From assembly GCF_000020365.1 (NCBI RefSeq), contig NC_012108.1:5482001-5546000 (forward strand): DNA of 64,000 bases, in the 5' to 3' direction. Made by a program: the position numbers and the translations under genes. Below, in pieces: positions 17,719-27,121 of the stretch. The notes under the pieces are model-generated. The model had not been told where the DNA came from, made no database searches, and saw only the letters and a list, made by a program, of their open reading frames with translations. How positions within the stretch are numbered: the stretch's first letter is position 1; each line of letters begins with the position of its first letter. This DNA comes from Desulforapulum autotrophicum HRM2. GTDB lineage: Bacteria; Desulfobacterota; Desulfobacteria; Desulfobacterales; Desulfobacteraceae.

Positions 17719-18428
17719 CCACCCAGGTAAAGCCTTCTGACCTCATCACTCTGGAGCAGTTCTGCGCCCGTACCCGTAAGCCTGTTCCTGCCAAGTTCAA
17801 GCACATACCCCCGGTGGCTGACAGACAACCCTTTCCGGGCGTTCTGTTCCACCAGAAGCACTGAAGACCCGCCCTTTCCCATCTCTTTAATTTCATCAAA
17901 GATAAAGTCCACCACAAGGGGGGCAAGCCCAAGCGAAGGTTCATCCAGGAGCACAAGGTCCGGCTTTAACATGCGGGTCCGGCTCAGGGCCAGCACCTGA
18001 CGTTCGCCCCCAGAAAGCGTTCTTCCAAAGGCGTTCTTTTTTTTATCGAGCATGGGATAATGCTGGAGGATCTCTTTTACAGCAGCATTGAGTGCCCGGG
18101 AGTCCTTCATAAGGGCACCTGCGATCTCAAGGTTTTCAATCACTGTAAGGTTGGGAAAGATATTCATGCCCTGGGGTATGAAGATAAGCCCTTTTCTGCC
18201 CCTCTGGGCAATGCTCAGGCAGGTCAGGTCCCGGCCCTTGAACGCCATGGTTCCCCTGGAGGGCTGAAGCTGGCCTGCCACAGTCCTCAGAACGGTTGAT
18301 TTTCCTGCCCCGTTGGGACCAATGATGCAGACGATCTCCCCCTTATCAAGATTCAGGCAGATATCATGGAGAATGGGGGCCTTACCATAACCTGCGGTAA
18401 TATTGTCAAGTTCAAGCAGCACTGTCAT
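17715..18428 (-). CDS. livF: Branched-chain amino acid-type ABC transporter ATPase (LivF)
   Basis: A protein of about 237 aa with Walker A G-P-N-G-A-G-K-S-T, signature L-S-G-G-E-R-Q and Walker B L-V-L-L-D-E-P-S-L-G-L-A-P, the LivF pattern. It powers import with LivG, LivH and LivM. The start overlaps the end of livG; the ATG at 18428 sits directly on GGGAGGG, and a GTG at 18422 has better spacing, so the exact start is uncertain by two codons. Confidence 0.9.
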   Translation of the reverse strand: MTVLLELDNITAGYGKAPILHDICLNLDKGEIVCIIGPNGAGKSTVLRTVAGQLQPSRGTMAFKGRDLTCLSIAQRGRKGLIFIPQGMNIFPNLTVIENLEIAGALMKDSRALNAAVKEILQHYPMLDKKKNAFGRTLSGGERQVLALSRTRMLKPDLVLLDEPSLGLAPLVVDFIFDEIKEMGKGGSSVLLVEQNARKGLSVSHRGYVLELGRNRLTGTGAELLQSDEVRRLYLGG

Positions 18429-19176
18429 CCCTCCCGAGGTAGGCCTCAATCACCCTTTTGTTGCCCTGAACCTCCTGGGGTGATCCGGAAAAAATCAGGG
18501 ACCCTGAATCCATGACATGGATTCTTTCGCACAGCTCAGCCACAAGGGGCATATTATGTTCAACAAGAAATATTTTTATGCCCCTGTCCCTGAGTGCTTT
18601 AAGGGTGGTAACAAGATCTCGAATAAGGGTCGGGTTTATTCCGGCGGTGGGTTCATCAAGTATAATCAACCGGGGATCAGCCATGAGTACCCGGCCAAGT
18701 TCAAGGAGCTTCTGCTGTCCATAACTCAGGTCTCCTGCCGGCAGATGGGCAAGATCCGAAAGCTTGAGCCGGTCCAGGATATCCATTGCCTTTTCCCGAT
18801 TAAAGGCCTCCTCCTGCCTCACCTTTTTTGCCCTGAAAAAAAGTGCCAGGATATTCTCTCCTGCCTGGTTGGGGGCAGCAGAGATCAGATTATCCAGGGT
18901 GGAGAGAAAGGGAAGCACCCGTGTCTGCTGGAAGGTCCGTGAAAGACCCATCTGGCTGATGGCATGGGGGGGAAGGCCCGAGATCCTTTTTTCCATGAAG
19001 GATATGGTGCCTGAATCAAGGGTGTAAAACCCCGAAATCAGATGGAACAGGGTGGTTTTACCACTCCCGTTGGGACCGATCAGGCCGGAAATCCCCACAT
19101 CGCCCAGGTCAAACGAGACATCATTAACGGCGATAAGGCCACCAAAACGCTTTGTAACATTATTTAATACCAGCAA
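18412..19176 (-). CDS. livG: Branched-chain amino acid-type ABC transporter ATPase (LivG)
   Basis: A 254-aa ATPase with Walker A G-P-N-G-S-G-K-T-T, signature L-S-Y-G-Q-Q-K and Walker B L-I-I-L-D-E-P-T-A-G-I-N-P, the LivG type. The start is TTG with GGAGA 7 bases upstream. It lies 4 bp from livM and overlaps livF. Confidence 0.9.
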   Translation of the reverse strand: MLVLNNVTKRFGGLIAVNDVSFDLGDVGISGLIGPNGSGKTTLFHLISGFYTLDSGTISFMEKRISGLPPHAISQMGLSRTFQQTRVLPFLSTLDNLISAAPNQAGENILALFFRAKKVRQEEAFNREKAMDILDRLKLSDLAHLPAGDLSYGQQKLLELGRVLMADPRLIILDEPTAGINPTLIRDLVTTLKALRDRGIKIFLVEHNMPLVAELCERIHVMDSGSLIFSGSPQEVQGNKRVIEAYLGRDDSAA

Positions 19177-19180
19177 ATAC

Positions 19181-20053
19181 CTATCTCCTGGATTCTGAAA
19201 TCAGTCCCTGGGGACGCTTGAGCATCATGAAAATGAGAAGCGCACCATAGACCATTCCCTGTAAGGGAGCCACAAACCTTGAAAACTCAGATGGAATGGG
19301 CAGAAAACGTACAAACTCTCCAAAAAAAACAATGACAAATGCACCGACCAGGGGGCCGACATTGGTTCCCTTGCCCCCCACAACCACACAGAGCAGGACA
19401 AAAATGGTTTCGTTCAGGGTAAAGTCAGAGGGGCTGATATAGGTGATATAATGGGCCCATAGTACACCTGCAAATCCTGCCAGTACCGATCCCATCACCA
19501 TGGCCTTTGTCTTGAGGATAAAAGTATTTTTTCCAAGGGCCTGTGCCACGAACTCATCTTCCCGGACCACCTTCAAAGCCCTGCCAAAGGGGGCATTGGA
19601 GATTCGGCGGACAAGGAAAAAGACCAGAACCGTCCCGATAACCGCCACAGCAAGAAACCAGATGAGCCCTTCGTGTCCTGACCCCATCCAGGCAGGCCTT
19701 GGAATGCCCGGCAACCCCATGGGACCCCGGGTGATGTCACGCTCGTTAAGGAGAAGCAGCTGGATCATCTCGGCAAAGACAAGGGTGGCAATGCCGAAAT
19801 AATCCCCGGAAAGCCCAAGGGTGAACCTTGCCAGGATCGCCCCTGCCACACCAGATGCAACAAGGGCCAGGACAACGGCCAGGGGAATGGGCATACCGCC
19901 AAGGCTTAAAAGGGCAGAAGTATATGCGCCGATGGCAAAAAAGGCAATATGGCCGAAATTGTACAGGCCTGCAAACCCGAGTTCCAGGTTCAATGAGATG
20001 GCAAATATGGAATAGATCATGATAAGTATGAGAATATGATAGAGATAATCCAT
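19181..20053 (-). CDS. livM: Branched-chain amino acid-type ABC transporter permease (LivM)
   Basis: A 290-aa inner-membrane permease with about eight to ten helices and the family phrase N-L-E-L-G-F-A-G-L-Y-N-F-G-H near the N-terminus, plus G-V-L-W-A-H-Y and G-G-K-G-T-N-V-G-P. It pairs with the LivH-type permease 2 bp upstream. Confidence 0.9.
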   Translation of the reverse strand: MDYLYHILILIMIYSIFAISLNLELGFAGLYNFGHIAFFAIGAYTSALLSLGGMPIPLAVVLALVASGVAGAILARFTLGLSGDYFGIATLVFAEMIQLLLLNERDITRGPMGLPGIPRPAWMGSGHEGLIWFLAVAVIGTVLVFFLVRRISNAPFGRALKVVREDEFVAQALGKNTFILKTKAMVMGSVLAGFAGVLWAHYITYISPSDFTLNETIFVLLCVVVGGKGTNVGPLVGAFVIVFFGEFVRFLPIPSEFSRFVAPLQGMVYGALLIFMMLKRPQGLISESRR

Positions 20054-20055
20054 GG

Positions 20056-20931
20056 TCAGCGCACCCCTCCCCTTATCCCGAAAATCCCTGTGGGCCGGAC
20101 GAGCAACAGGATGAAAATAAGGGCAAAGGAGATGAAATCCTTATACCCCGGAGAGATAACTGCCACGCTTAAATTCTCTGCAACCCCGATGAACATCCCT
20201 CCCAGCAATGCCCCCCATACATTTCCAGCCCCTCCGATGAGCACGGCGGCAAAGGCTTTGATCAGGCTTGCCATGCCCATCATGGGATCCATGTTGGTAT
20301 CCATGGCAAGGAGAATGCCACCGGTAGCGGCAAACAGAGAGGCAAGCACCCACACGGTGATGGTCACCCGTGTCATGCTGATTCCCATGATGTCGGCAAG
20401 CTCCATATTGTCCGATGCCGCCCTCAAAGATTTTCCAAGAATGGTCCTGGTGAAAAGAAGATAAAGAATGGTCAGAAACACCACGGCAGCAGACACCATC
20501 ATCACCTGGACCGGGGTAATGTAAATCCCCCCAAATGACATCCCCCTTGCAGCAGGCAGATTAAAGGTCTGAAAATCAGACCCCCAGATGAGGCGGATGG
20601 CATTGCGCATGAAATAGGAGAGCCCAATGGATGCAATTAAAAGGGCAACCGGGTTGCTCTGCCTCAAGGGTCTGTAGATAAACCAGTCCTGGGCAAGTCC
20701 CAGGAGCACCGTTATGCCAAGGGCTGGAACCGCTGCCAGATAGATGGGCAGGGAAAAAGGCGGCGATGAAAACATAAGCCCCAGGTACGCCCCCCAGGTG
20801 ATGAGTTCGCCATGGGAAAAGTTAATAAACTTAAACACACCATAGACCATGGTGAGTCCCACGGCAAACATGGCATAGACGGAACCTGCAACGATGCCAT
20901 TAACAACAAGCTGGAGGTAGTAGGCTGACAT
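20056..20931 (-). CDS. livH: Branched-chain amino acid-type ABC transporter permease (LivH)
   Basis: A permease of about 291 aa with the LivH signatures G-S-V-Y-A-M-F-A-V-G-L-T-M-V-Y-G and I-N-F-S-H-G-E-L near the N-terminus, and G-G-A-G-N-V-W-G-A-L-L-G-G near the C-terminus. The ATG at 20931 has a GGG-rich site at usable spacing; GTG at 20937 is an alternative start. Confidence 0.9.
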   Translation of the reverse strand: MSAYYLQLVVNGIVAGSVYAMFAVGLTMVYGVFKFINFSHGELITWGAYLGLMFSSPPFSLPIYLAAVPALGITVLLGLAQDWFIYRPLRQSNPVALLIASIGLSYFMRNAIRLIWGSDFQTFNLPAARGMSFGGIYITPVQVMMVSAAVVFLTILYLLFTRTILGKSLRAASDNMELADIMGISMTRVTITVWVLASLFAATGGILLAMDTNMDPMMGMASLIKAFAAVLIGGAGNVWGALLGGMFIGVAENLSVAVISPGYKDFISFALIFILLLVRPTGIFGIRGGVR

Positions 20932-20965
20932 CAACACCCATCCCCGTTGATACGTTTCCGAGCAA

Positions 20966-22081
20966 TCATTTTTCTACCTGATAATCAATGATGGCACCGT
21001 CCTTGACTGTCCAGCGGCCATAGGTTGCACCCACATCCCCATTTTCATCAAAGGACTTGTCACCGGTTGTACCCATATATCCCTGGCTGACCTTCAAGAG
21101 GGACTCCCGGACGGTATCGGCATCAACCGAACCTGCATCCCTAAGGGCCAGGGCCGTGAGTTTCACCATGTCATAGTTGTACTCACCAAAAATAGGGGTC
21201 TTCTTTCCGGAATATTTTTTCTCCCATGCGGTCTTAAATGCCTGGTATTCAGGGGACTCCTGGGAAAAAGTGGGATAGGTACCGATGATTCCCTCGGCGG
21301 TCTTACCTGCCAGGGCAACCAGTTTGGGAGATTTTGACGCCGATCCCATGAGCCACTGGGTATTGAGTCCGGTCTCGTAGGCCTGTTTTAAAATGGTGGC
21401 TCCTTCCTTGATATAGGTGAGATTTACAACCACCTTGGGATTATGACGTTTTATCCTCAGAATCTCACTTCGGTAGTCTGTTTTTCCCTCTGCATGGGCA
21501 AGTTCATCTATGATCTTCCCACCTGAGGCAAGAAACTGTCGCTTAAAAACCTCGGCAAGTCCCACCCCCCAGTCATTGTTCACATAGGTGAGTACCACCT
21601 CCTTGTAACCAAGGGAAGAGGCAAGCTCTGAAACCCCTGTTCCCTGGAGAAGGTCCGAGGGAAATACCCTGAAAACATAAGATCCGCATTTGGTAATTTC
21701 GGCGGCAGCACTTTCAGCACCAATGAGGATGGTTTTGTTTTTCTGGGCAATGGGGCAGATGGCAAGAAAATTTGAGCTTGCAGCCGGACCAAATACAAGG
21801 GTGAGCTTATCAATTGTGATGAGTTTTCTAATGGCGGAAACAGATCCCTTGGAGGTGGAATTATTATCCTCAAACACAATTTCAAGGGTGTCGCCATTTA
21901 TACCCCCGGAAGCATTTATCTCTTCCGCGGCAAGGAGCATGGCCTGTTGAAACCCTTCGCCATACACTGCAAGTTTTCCTGTCAGCGGTGTCACCGCCCC
22001 CACGGATACCGTTCCTGCAAAAACGGCCCCGGCCCAGAAAACAGACAGAGCACAAATAAAACCAGCTGTAAATTTTCCCAT
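20966..22081 (-). CDS. livK: Periplasmic ligand-binding protein of the Liv-type ABC transporter
   Basis: A 371-aa secreted protein with a cleavable signal peptide (about residues 1-22, ending A-V-F-A-G) followed by S-V-G-A-V-T-P-L-T-G-K-L-A-V-Y-G, the start of type I periplasmic binding domains of the branched-chain amino acid family. It fixes the specificity of the transporter. Ligands of this family include amino acids, amides, urea and aromatic acids; the neighbouring deacylase and amidohydrolase point to an amide or N-acyl compound. The symbol marks family, not proven ligand. AAGGAG precedes the ATG. Confidence 0.88.
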   Translation of the reverse strand: MGKFTAGFICALSVFWAGAVFAGTVSVGAVTPLTGKLAVYGEGFQQAMLLAAEEINASGGINGDTLEIVFEDNNSTSKGSVSAIRKLITIDKLTLVFGPAASSNFLAICPIAQKNKTILIGAESAAAEITKCGSYVFRVFPSDLLQGTGVSELASSLGYKEVVLTYVNNDWGVGLAEVFKRQFLASGGKIIDELAHAEGKTDYRSEILRIKRHNPKVVVNLTYIKEGATILKQAYETGLNTQWLMGSASKSPKLVALAGKTAEGIIGTYPTFSQESPEYQAFKTAWEKKYSGKKTPIFGEYNYDMVKLTALALRDAGSVDADTVRESLLKVSQGYMGTTGDKSFDENGDVGATYGRWTVKDGAIIDYQVEK

Positions 22082-22122
22082 TTTTTTCTCCTTTAATATT
22101 GATTACTCAACTTTCGGAACAC

Positions 22123-23253
22123 TCATATGCCGCACCATGCAGCACAAATCTTAAGATAGGCATCAACAGCCTGGTTCAGACGAAAAACAGAGCAGAACTC
22201 ATCGGTTCGATGGGCCATGTCAGCCTGCCCGGGTCCCATGATGATGGCAGGAATTCCCCCAAACCCCGGTACCAGCATACCTGCATCGGTAAAATAGGTT
22301 GCAGCCGCGGCATCGGGCCTTTTGCCAAGAATGGGAGTGAGAAGATCGAAGACCTCTTTTATCCAGGCATTGGAAGGATCGGTCCAGATGCCCTCAACCC
22401 CTAACCTGATATCAAGATCCGCCAGATCTTTCACCTCTTCTTTGAGGCGGCTGAACAGCGTGGAAATGGCAAGACCGGGAATGGGCCTGATATCAATGGA
22501 GAAATGGGCTCGATCCGGAACAGAATTTATATTCATCCCTCCTTTTACCGTGCCGATGTTAAGGGTGGGTGCCCCCATATACAGATGATCAGAGATTTTA
22601 AAATCAAATTGAGCCAGCCTGAGCATGGCCCTTGCCGCCTTGAGGATGGCATTCTCCCCCATTTGGGGCATTGAGCCGTGGGCGCTTTTGCCCCTTGAAA
22701 CAGCATCTAACCAAAAGGCCCCCTTGTGCCCCAGAAAGGGCATATTATCCGTTGGTTCTCCAACGATCAAAGCCCCTGCTTTACCAAGGAGTTCCGGTCT
22801 TTTTGACAACCAGGCAGAACCGTTGCAGCCGGTCTCTTCTCCCGTTACAAAAATAAGGGAAATTCCGCAGGAATGCCTGATCCTTTCAGCAAGTTCAACG
22901 GCGGCAACCACCATGGCTGCAACACCACCCTTCATATCACTTGACCCCCTGCCAAAAAGCTTACCGTCCTTTACCTCACCAGACAGGGGATTCAGAGTCC
23001 ATGGTTCATGTCCAAGGGGAACCGTATCCAGATGGCCGGCAAGACAGATAGGGCTTTTTGTGTCCCCATTTCCAAGGTGGGCAACAAGCTCCAACCTGCC
23101 CGGGGAGGATTCATGGTAGTCCACCCTGAAACCTGCTTTCTCAAGTATAGCACCGAGATAAAGGGCGCATTCCGCCTCATTCCCCGGCGGATTAACCGTA
23201 TTAAAACCAACCAGTTTTTGTGTAAGCGCCACCACATCCAGTTTGTATGCCAT
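22123..23253 (-). CDS. M20 family metallopeptidase/deacylase (ArgE/DapE type)
   Basis: A 376-aa di-zinc hydrolase. L-A-G-H-L-D-T-V-P gives the first metal ligands, G-R-G-S-S-D-M-K-G-G the bridging Asp and F-V-T-G-E-E-T-G-C-N-G the catalytic Glu pair. These enzymes cleave N-acyl bonds of amino acids or dipeptides in the cytoplasm. The position between an amidohydrolase and the transporter suggests it hydrolyses the imported compound. AAGGGGA precedes the ATG. Confidence 0.9.
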   Translation of the reverse strand: MAYKLDVVALTQKLVGFNTVNPPGNEAECALYLGAILEKAGFRVDYHESSPGRLELVAHLGNGDTKSPICLAGHLDTVPLGHEPWTLNPLSGEVKDGKLFGRGSSDMKGGVAAMVVAAVELAERIRHSCGISLIFVTGEETGCNGSAWLSKRPELLGKAGALIVGEPTDNMPFLGHKGAFWLDAVSRGKSAHGSMPQMGENAILKAARAMLRLAQFDFKISDHLYMGAPTLNIGTVKGGMNINSVPDRAHFSIDIRPIPGLAISTLFSRLKEEVKDLADLDIRLGVEGIWTDPSNAWIKEVFDLLTPILGKRPDAAAATYFTDAGMLVPGFGGIPAIIMGPGQADMAHRTDEFCSVFRLNQAVDAYLKICAAWCGI

Positions 23254-23292
23254 TTTTATCCCCTTTGTTTATTGTACCCCATTGAAAAAACA

Positions 23293-24876
23293 CTATAAAC
23301 CTAAAAATACGATTTCGCCATCCACAATGGTCATTTCAACGGCAATGTCTTTGATTTTGTCCGCCGCAACAGACCGGGGATCCCGGCTTAATATGGTCAG
23401 GTCCGCCCGTTTTCCCGGCTGGATACTGCCGAAAAGCGCCTCCTTGCCACTGGCCCAGCCGGCATGTTCGAAATATCCCTTTAAGGCCGTTTCCACGGAC
23501 AGGCATTGTTCCGAATGCCAACTCTGGCCGTCGGGCTCGTTAAAGCTTTTCCGGGTAACCGCCGTCTGGATGGCTGCCATGGGATTAATGGGCTCAATGG
23601 GCGCATCAGAAGAAAAAATCAGGCGCAGGCCTTGGTCCGCCATGGTCTTCCATGCATAGGCCCGCCCGCATCGATGGTCGCCCCAGATCCGTTCGGCTAC
23701 ATCCCGGTCGGTCTGGATAGCCATGGGCTGAACACTGGCGGCAATGTCCATCTGGCCCATGCGTACCAGATCTTCAAGGCAGCAGAGCTGAATGTGTTCG
23801 ATACGATCCCGTTTCGGACCGGGATACTTTTTACGGGCTTCTTCAATGGCATTGAGGGTTTCTGTCACGGCTCGGTCTCCAATGGCATGGACAATAACAC
23901 TTCGGCCCATGCTGTAGGAATGTTCGATGTCCTGCTGCATCTGGTCGGGGGTAAGGCAGGCAATGCCGCGGTCGCCGTTTGTGTCCAAATAGGGGCCATG
24001 GAGGCAGGCTGACCGGGCTCCCAGTGATCCATCGGCAAACAGCTTGGTATGACCGTGCCACAGCAGGTCTGACTGGGGGGTGGTTGTCTTTTCCCATTTG
24101 TCAAATAATTCCAGATCTTCGGGCGGCAGGGAATGATAGACCCTCAACTTCAATTTTCCTGATCGTTCAATTTCTTTGATGATCTTGTATTCTTCCAGGG
24201 TTTCAAAACTGTGGACACAGGTGATCCCGTTTTGGAAAAACAATGTCTGGCATTTTAAGAAGGCCTGTTTTTTCATTTCAGGGCTTGGTTCGGGCAAAAG
24301 GTATTCCACCAGCTGCCTTGTTTCCCGGATAATGCCCGATGGTATCTGGGTCCCGGGTTCCCTCTCAATTTTACCCCCCTGGGGTTCCGGGGTATCCGCT
24401 GTAACACCTGCAAGCTCAAGGGCGCGGGAATTCACCCAGCTTGCATGGCCGCAGATACGGATCATCACGGCAGGGTTGTTCGGGGTAACCCGGTCCAGAT
24501 CCTGGCGATTGGGTTCCTGGCCGTTGTCCCAGATGTTCTGATTCCAGTTTCTGCCGATGATCCACTGTCCTGGAGATGCCTTATCAGCTGAACGGGCAAT
24601 GGCTTCCTGGCAGGCAGCTAAAGAGGTCAGGCCCCTTAAATCCACCATGGACAAACGACGTCCCATTGACCAGACATGGGTATGGGCATCGGTAAACCCC
24701 GGTGCAACAAATTTACCTGCCAGATCTATCTGTTGGGTACCCCGGGTACACTTTTTTTTAATTTCCGAGTTGGTACCCACGGCAACAATGGTATTTTTTT
24801 CTATTAGTACGGCTTCTGCTGCTGGCAGTTCATCAACAGCCGTATATATCCGGCCTGAAAATAACGCGATTGACAC
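23293..24876 (-). CDS. Amidohydrolase family protein (YtcJ-like, Amidohydro_3)
   Basis: A protein of about 527 aa with the metal-binding G-F-T-D-A-H-T-H-V near residue 65, a second His pair region H-A-I-G-D-R-A-V, D-R-I-E-H-I-Q and the C-terminal F-S-S-D-A-P-I-E-P. It belongs to the YtcJ/exoenzyme-regulatory group of metal-dependent hydrolases acting on amide or related bonds. The GTG at 24876 is preferred because GGAGG lies 5 bases upstream; the ATG and GTG at 24888-24891 have no ribosome site. It is the first gene of the catabolic train. Confidence 0.88.
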   Translation of the reverse strand: MSIALFSGRIYTAVDELPAAEAVLIEKNTIVAVGTNSEIKKKCTRGTQQIDLAGKFVAPGFTDAHTHVWSMGRRLSMVDLRGLTSLAACQEAIARSADKASPGQWIIGRNWNQNIWDNGQEPNRQDLDRVTPNNPAVMIRICGHASWVNSRALELAGVTADTPEPQGGKIEREPGTQIPSGIIRETRQLVEYLLPEPSPEMKKQAFLKCQTLFFQNGITCVHSFETLEEYKIIKEIERSGKLKLRVYHSLPPEDLELFDKWEKTTTPQSDLLWHGHTKLFADGSLGARSACLHGPYLDTNGDRGIACLTPDQMQQDIEHSYSMGRSVIVHAIGDRAVTETLNAIEEARKKYPGPKRDRIEHIQLCCLEDLVRMGQMDIAASVQPMAIQTDRDVAERIWGDHRCGRAYAWKTMADQGLRLIFSSDAPIEPINPMAAIQTAVTRKSFNEPDGQSWHSEQCLSVETALKGYFEHAGWASGKEALFGSIQPGKRADLTILSRDPRSVAADKIKDIAVEMTIVDGEIVFLGL

Positions 24877-25271
24877 GTTGACCTCCATCACATTTCATCG
24901 GGTTAGGACCATGGAAAAATTAAAACACGCCAATAGAATGCAGGCTTTTTGCCTGGTTTTATTGTTTCCATGGCCCTTAATGATGATTCTAATTTTTGAG
25001 TACGGAATGGGAATCCAGATAGTCCCGCAGTCCGCCCCCAAGAAGATTTTATCCGAGGAGACCATGAGGTCGGCGTCCAGGACCGGGTCAAAGGCCGGTG
25101 AGCTGGTCGGTTAAAATGAGGTGGCCGGGTATGCTTTGCCTTTCAGCAGCTTTTTGATGATCAGATTTGAATTGATTGGCTGGATTGACAGGGTGTAATC
25201 ATCAATTTTTTTCAGGCCGGAAATTGAATTGGATTTTCCGGCCTGAACGTCTTGTGCACCCCTATAGGCTG
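24877..25271. other. Intergenic region with a possible gene remnant
   Basis: No intact gene is visible in this 395-bp gap. On the minus strand, 25264 to 25111 translates without a stop into a plausible protein tail containing S-G-L-K-K-I-D-D-Y-T-L-S-I-Q, and a second short open stretch with L-M-V-S-S-D-K-I-F-L-G lies just after its stop. The first recalls extracellular solute-binding proteins but the match is too short to claim. An imperfect stem (CAGGCCGG with CCGGCCTG, about 25214-25246) lies in it. Confidence 0.3.
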
Positions 25272-26390
25272 TTACATTCCCGGATTACACTTCATCATAT
25301 CCATCATATTCTGTGCTTTTTCAATACATGGCATCATCTGTTCCATGCTTTGAATCCCTTCTTTTAATTCCGAAAGAACCTGTTCTTTCGTATTTTCATT
25401 CCACACAAGAGGATCTTCATCATCGCTAAACTCATCATCATCTAATCCAAGCTGCCTGGTGAGCTGGGAAAATTCTTTTTCACAGCGGTCCGCATCCGCC
25501 TGGGAAGATGCTTTGCTCAAGCAGGTTTCCATCTGTTTCATCCCTTGCAGCATTTTAGGCATCTGTTCTTTTTGCCGCTGCAATTGGCTGTTATCTTGAT
25601 CTAAATTACCCATTGCCTGCATCATCATAGCGGTTTGTTCCGCTCCAGTCATGTTGGGATTGGCATTCATCTGTGCCTGCATCTCCCCCATCATGGCACC
25701 AAATTCATTCATCTCTTCACCCTGTTGCAATGCCTGCCCCTCGGACAGATAATCGGGGGAGACTTCTATCTTGTAATCAGGTAGTTTAAATTTACTGTCG
25801 GGAACGGATTTGTTAAACGTTGCTTTAACAGCGACCATGCCACTTTTCATTCCCATCATCTCAGATTCAATCCGTAAAGGAACCTGCCCCTTATAAAGCC
25901 ATTGTTTACCCCCCATAAGGCTCCACACTTCACAGGAGTAGCCCAGGACCTTTTCAGTCCCTATTTTTTTGCCACCCATTTTTTGCAGCTGCGCTTCACT
26001 GTCCACACTCATATTTTTACCCGAAGCAAGATATTGACTGGCAATGGGGTCGGTTCCCTTGTTAATTTTTTCTCTTTCAAAATCAACCGTATACACAGTG
26101 ACATGATCGATTTTTTTCATGGTATGGGCTTTGTCTTCCTTACTCACCATTCCCGACACGGTGGTTGTGGTTGTTTGCTCTTCCATGGTGACATCACCGT
26201 AATTCTTAAAATAGAGTGTGCCATACCCGCGGGTTTCTGAAATCATACCCATAACATTACCACCACCGGTCACCTCGTACTCAATCATCCCAGATGCCAG
26301 GGAATAGCGTTTTACTGTCTCAGCCTGGGTCATTGTTGTCATCAAAAGCAGCGCAAAAAGCAGTGTCAGAAATTTTACAGTTCGTGTCAT
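25272..26390 (-). CDS. Exported Met-rich DUF4412-like protein
   Basis: A 372-aa protein with a clear signal peptide (residues 1-23, ending T-Q-A-E). The first half is beta-rich and resembles DUF4412 proteins, with G-Y-S-C-E-V-W. The second half is unusually rich in Met, Gln and Glu (repeats such as M-N-A-N-P-N-M-T and M-P-K-M-L-Q-G-M-K-Q-M), likely helical, and has four Cys. It is probably periplasmic. Metal binding is conceivable from the Met and Cys content but unproven. AGGA precedes the ATG. Confidence 0.75.
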   Translation of the reverse strand: MTRTVKFLTLLFALLLMTTMTQAETVKRYSLASGMIEYEVTGGGNVMGMISETRGYGTLYFKNYGDVTMEEQTTTTTVSGMVSKEDKAHTMKKIDHVTVYTVDFEREKINKGTDPIASQYLASGKNMSVDSEAQLQKMGGKKIGTEKVLGYSCEVWSLMGGKQWLYKGQVPLRIESEMMGMKSGMVAVKATFNKSVPDSKFKLPDYKIEVSPDYLSEGQALQQGEEMNEFGAMMGEMQAQMNANPNMTGAEQTAMMMQAMGNLDQDNSQLQRQKEQMPKMLQGMKQMETCLSKASSQADADRCEKEFSQLTRQLGLDDDEFSDDEDPLVWNENTKEQVLSELKEGIQSMEQMMPCIEKAQNMMDMMKCNPGM

Positions 26391-26566
26391 AGAGAAGTCC
26401 TGTTCTTTTTATCGGTTTTTAGGCCCATGATCATATAAACAGCCATACAACGTTGCAAACATGTTGCAACAAAAAAGTACCATAAACAAAGAAATAAATT
26501 TAGTCAAGACAGCGCTCCATCCCCAAATCCACCGTCCTTTACCCTAAGGATCGCAAATTTTATAAC

Positions 26567-26702
26567 TTGACCGAAATTGCTCGCCTTTTGGTCCATCTAC
26601 CGCGTTGCATCAAAGGCCCAATAGGCCTGCTATTGAACCTTTAATCCGCCTTGTATATGAACCACCAGATTTTATAGATTGGTCGGCGCTATTTCTGGTC
26701 AA
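26567..26702. repeat. MITE-like imperfect inverted repeat
   Basis: The left arm starts TTGACCGAAAT and the right arm ends ATTTCTGGTCAA. Inner segments such as CAAAGGCCCAATA pair with TATTGAACCTTTA around a centre at AGGCCT (about 26631). The full length is about 136 bp and no protein is encoded. The CGTTGCATCAA core is shared with the element at 37827-37984, suggesting one dispersed family of hairpin elements. Confidence 0.6.
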
Positions 26703-26769
26703 CTTATTTCATTTGCGGTCCTAAAAAACACACCCAGTAAACGGTCCCTGTTTATATCGCTCAGGTCCT

Positions 26770-27063
26770 TTATCCATCGAAGTGGGCAGGGTCTGTCAGG
26801 ATAATCCCATCAAGTTTTTTCATCACCTTGCTGACACCGGTGGCTTTTTCACAGTGAGATCCGATTTTGGGATTGCAGTCGAGAAGAACTTTCATTACTT
26901 TATCAGCAACGTCAAAACATCCTGCATCCTCAAGCCTTGATAGCAGGTCACACATCAGCTTGCTGAAAGCCTCACATTGTGCGTAATCAGAGGTTGCCCG
27001 TTGGTGAAGGGTGCAAGCCCTGTGCAGATCTTTTTTAATATCATCAGAAATTATTTCTGTCAT
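26770..27063 (-). CDS. Small Cys-containing hypothetical protein
   Basis: A protein of 97 aa (103 if started from the GTG at 27081), mostly helical, with five Cys spread through it and no signal peptide or membrane segment. No family is recognised. The ATG at 27063 has only a weak ribosome site, so the start is uncertain. It ends 59 bp before a hairpin repeat element and follows the S9 peptidase gene on the same strand by 59 bp, suggesting possible co-transcription. Confidence 0.55.
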   Translation of the reverse strand: MTEIISDDIKKDLHRACTLHQRATSDYAQCEAFSKLMCDLLSRLEDAGCFDVADKVMKVLLDCNPKIGSHCEKATGVSKVMKKLDGIILTDPAHFDG

Positions 27064-27121
27064 GGAACCAAAACCAATCACATTTTATTCATAAGGGATG
27101 GAAATTGAGGGAACGGAAATT

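Noticed and set aside
24557-25114. A long open plus-strand frame across the start of the amidohydrolase gene.
   Set aside because: Most of it is antisense to a well-supported gene and its translation shows no family features.
25214-25246. Stem CAGGCCGG/CCGGCCTG as a terminator for the DUF4412-type gene.
   Set aside because: On the minus strand the stem is followed by A residues rather than T, and it lies inside a possible remnant coding frame.
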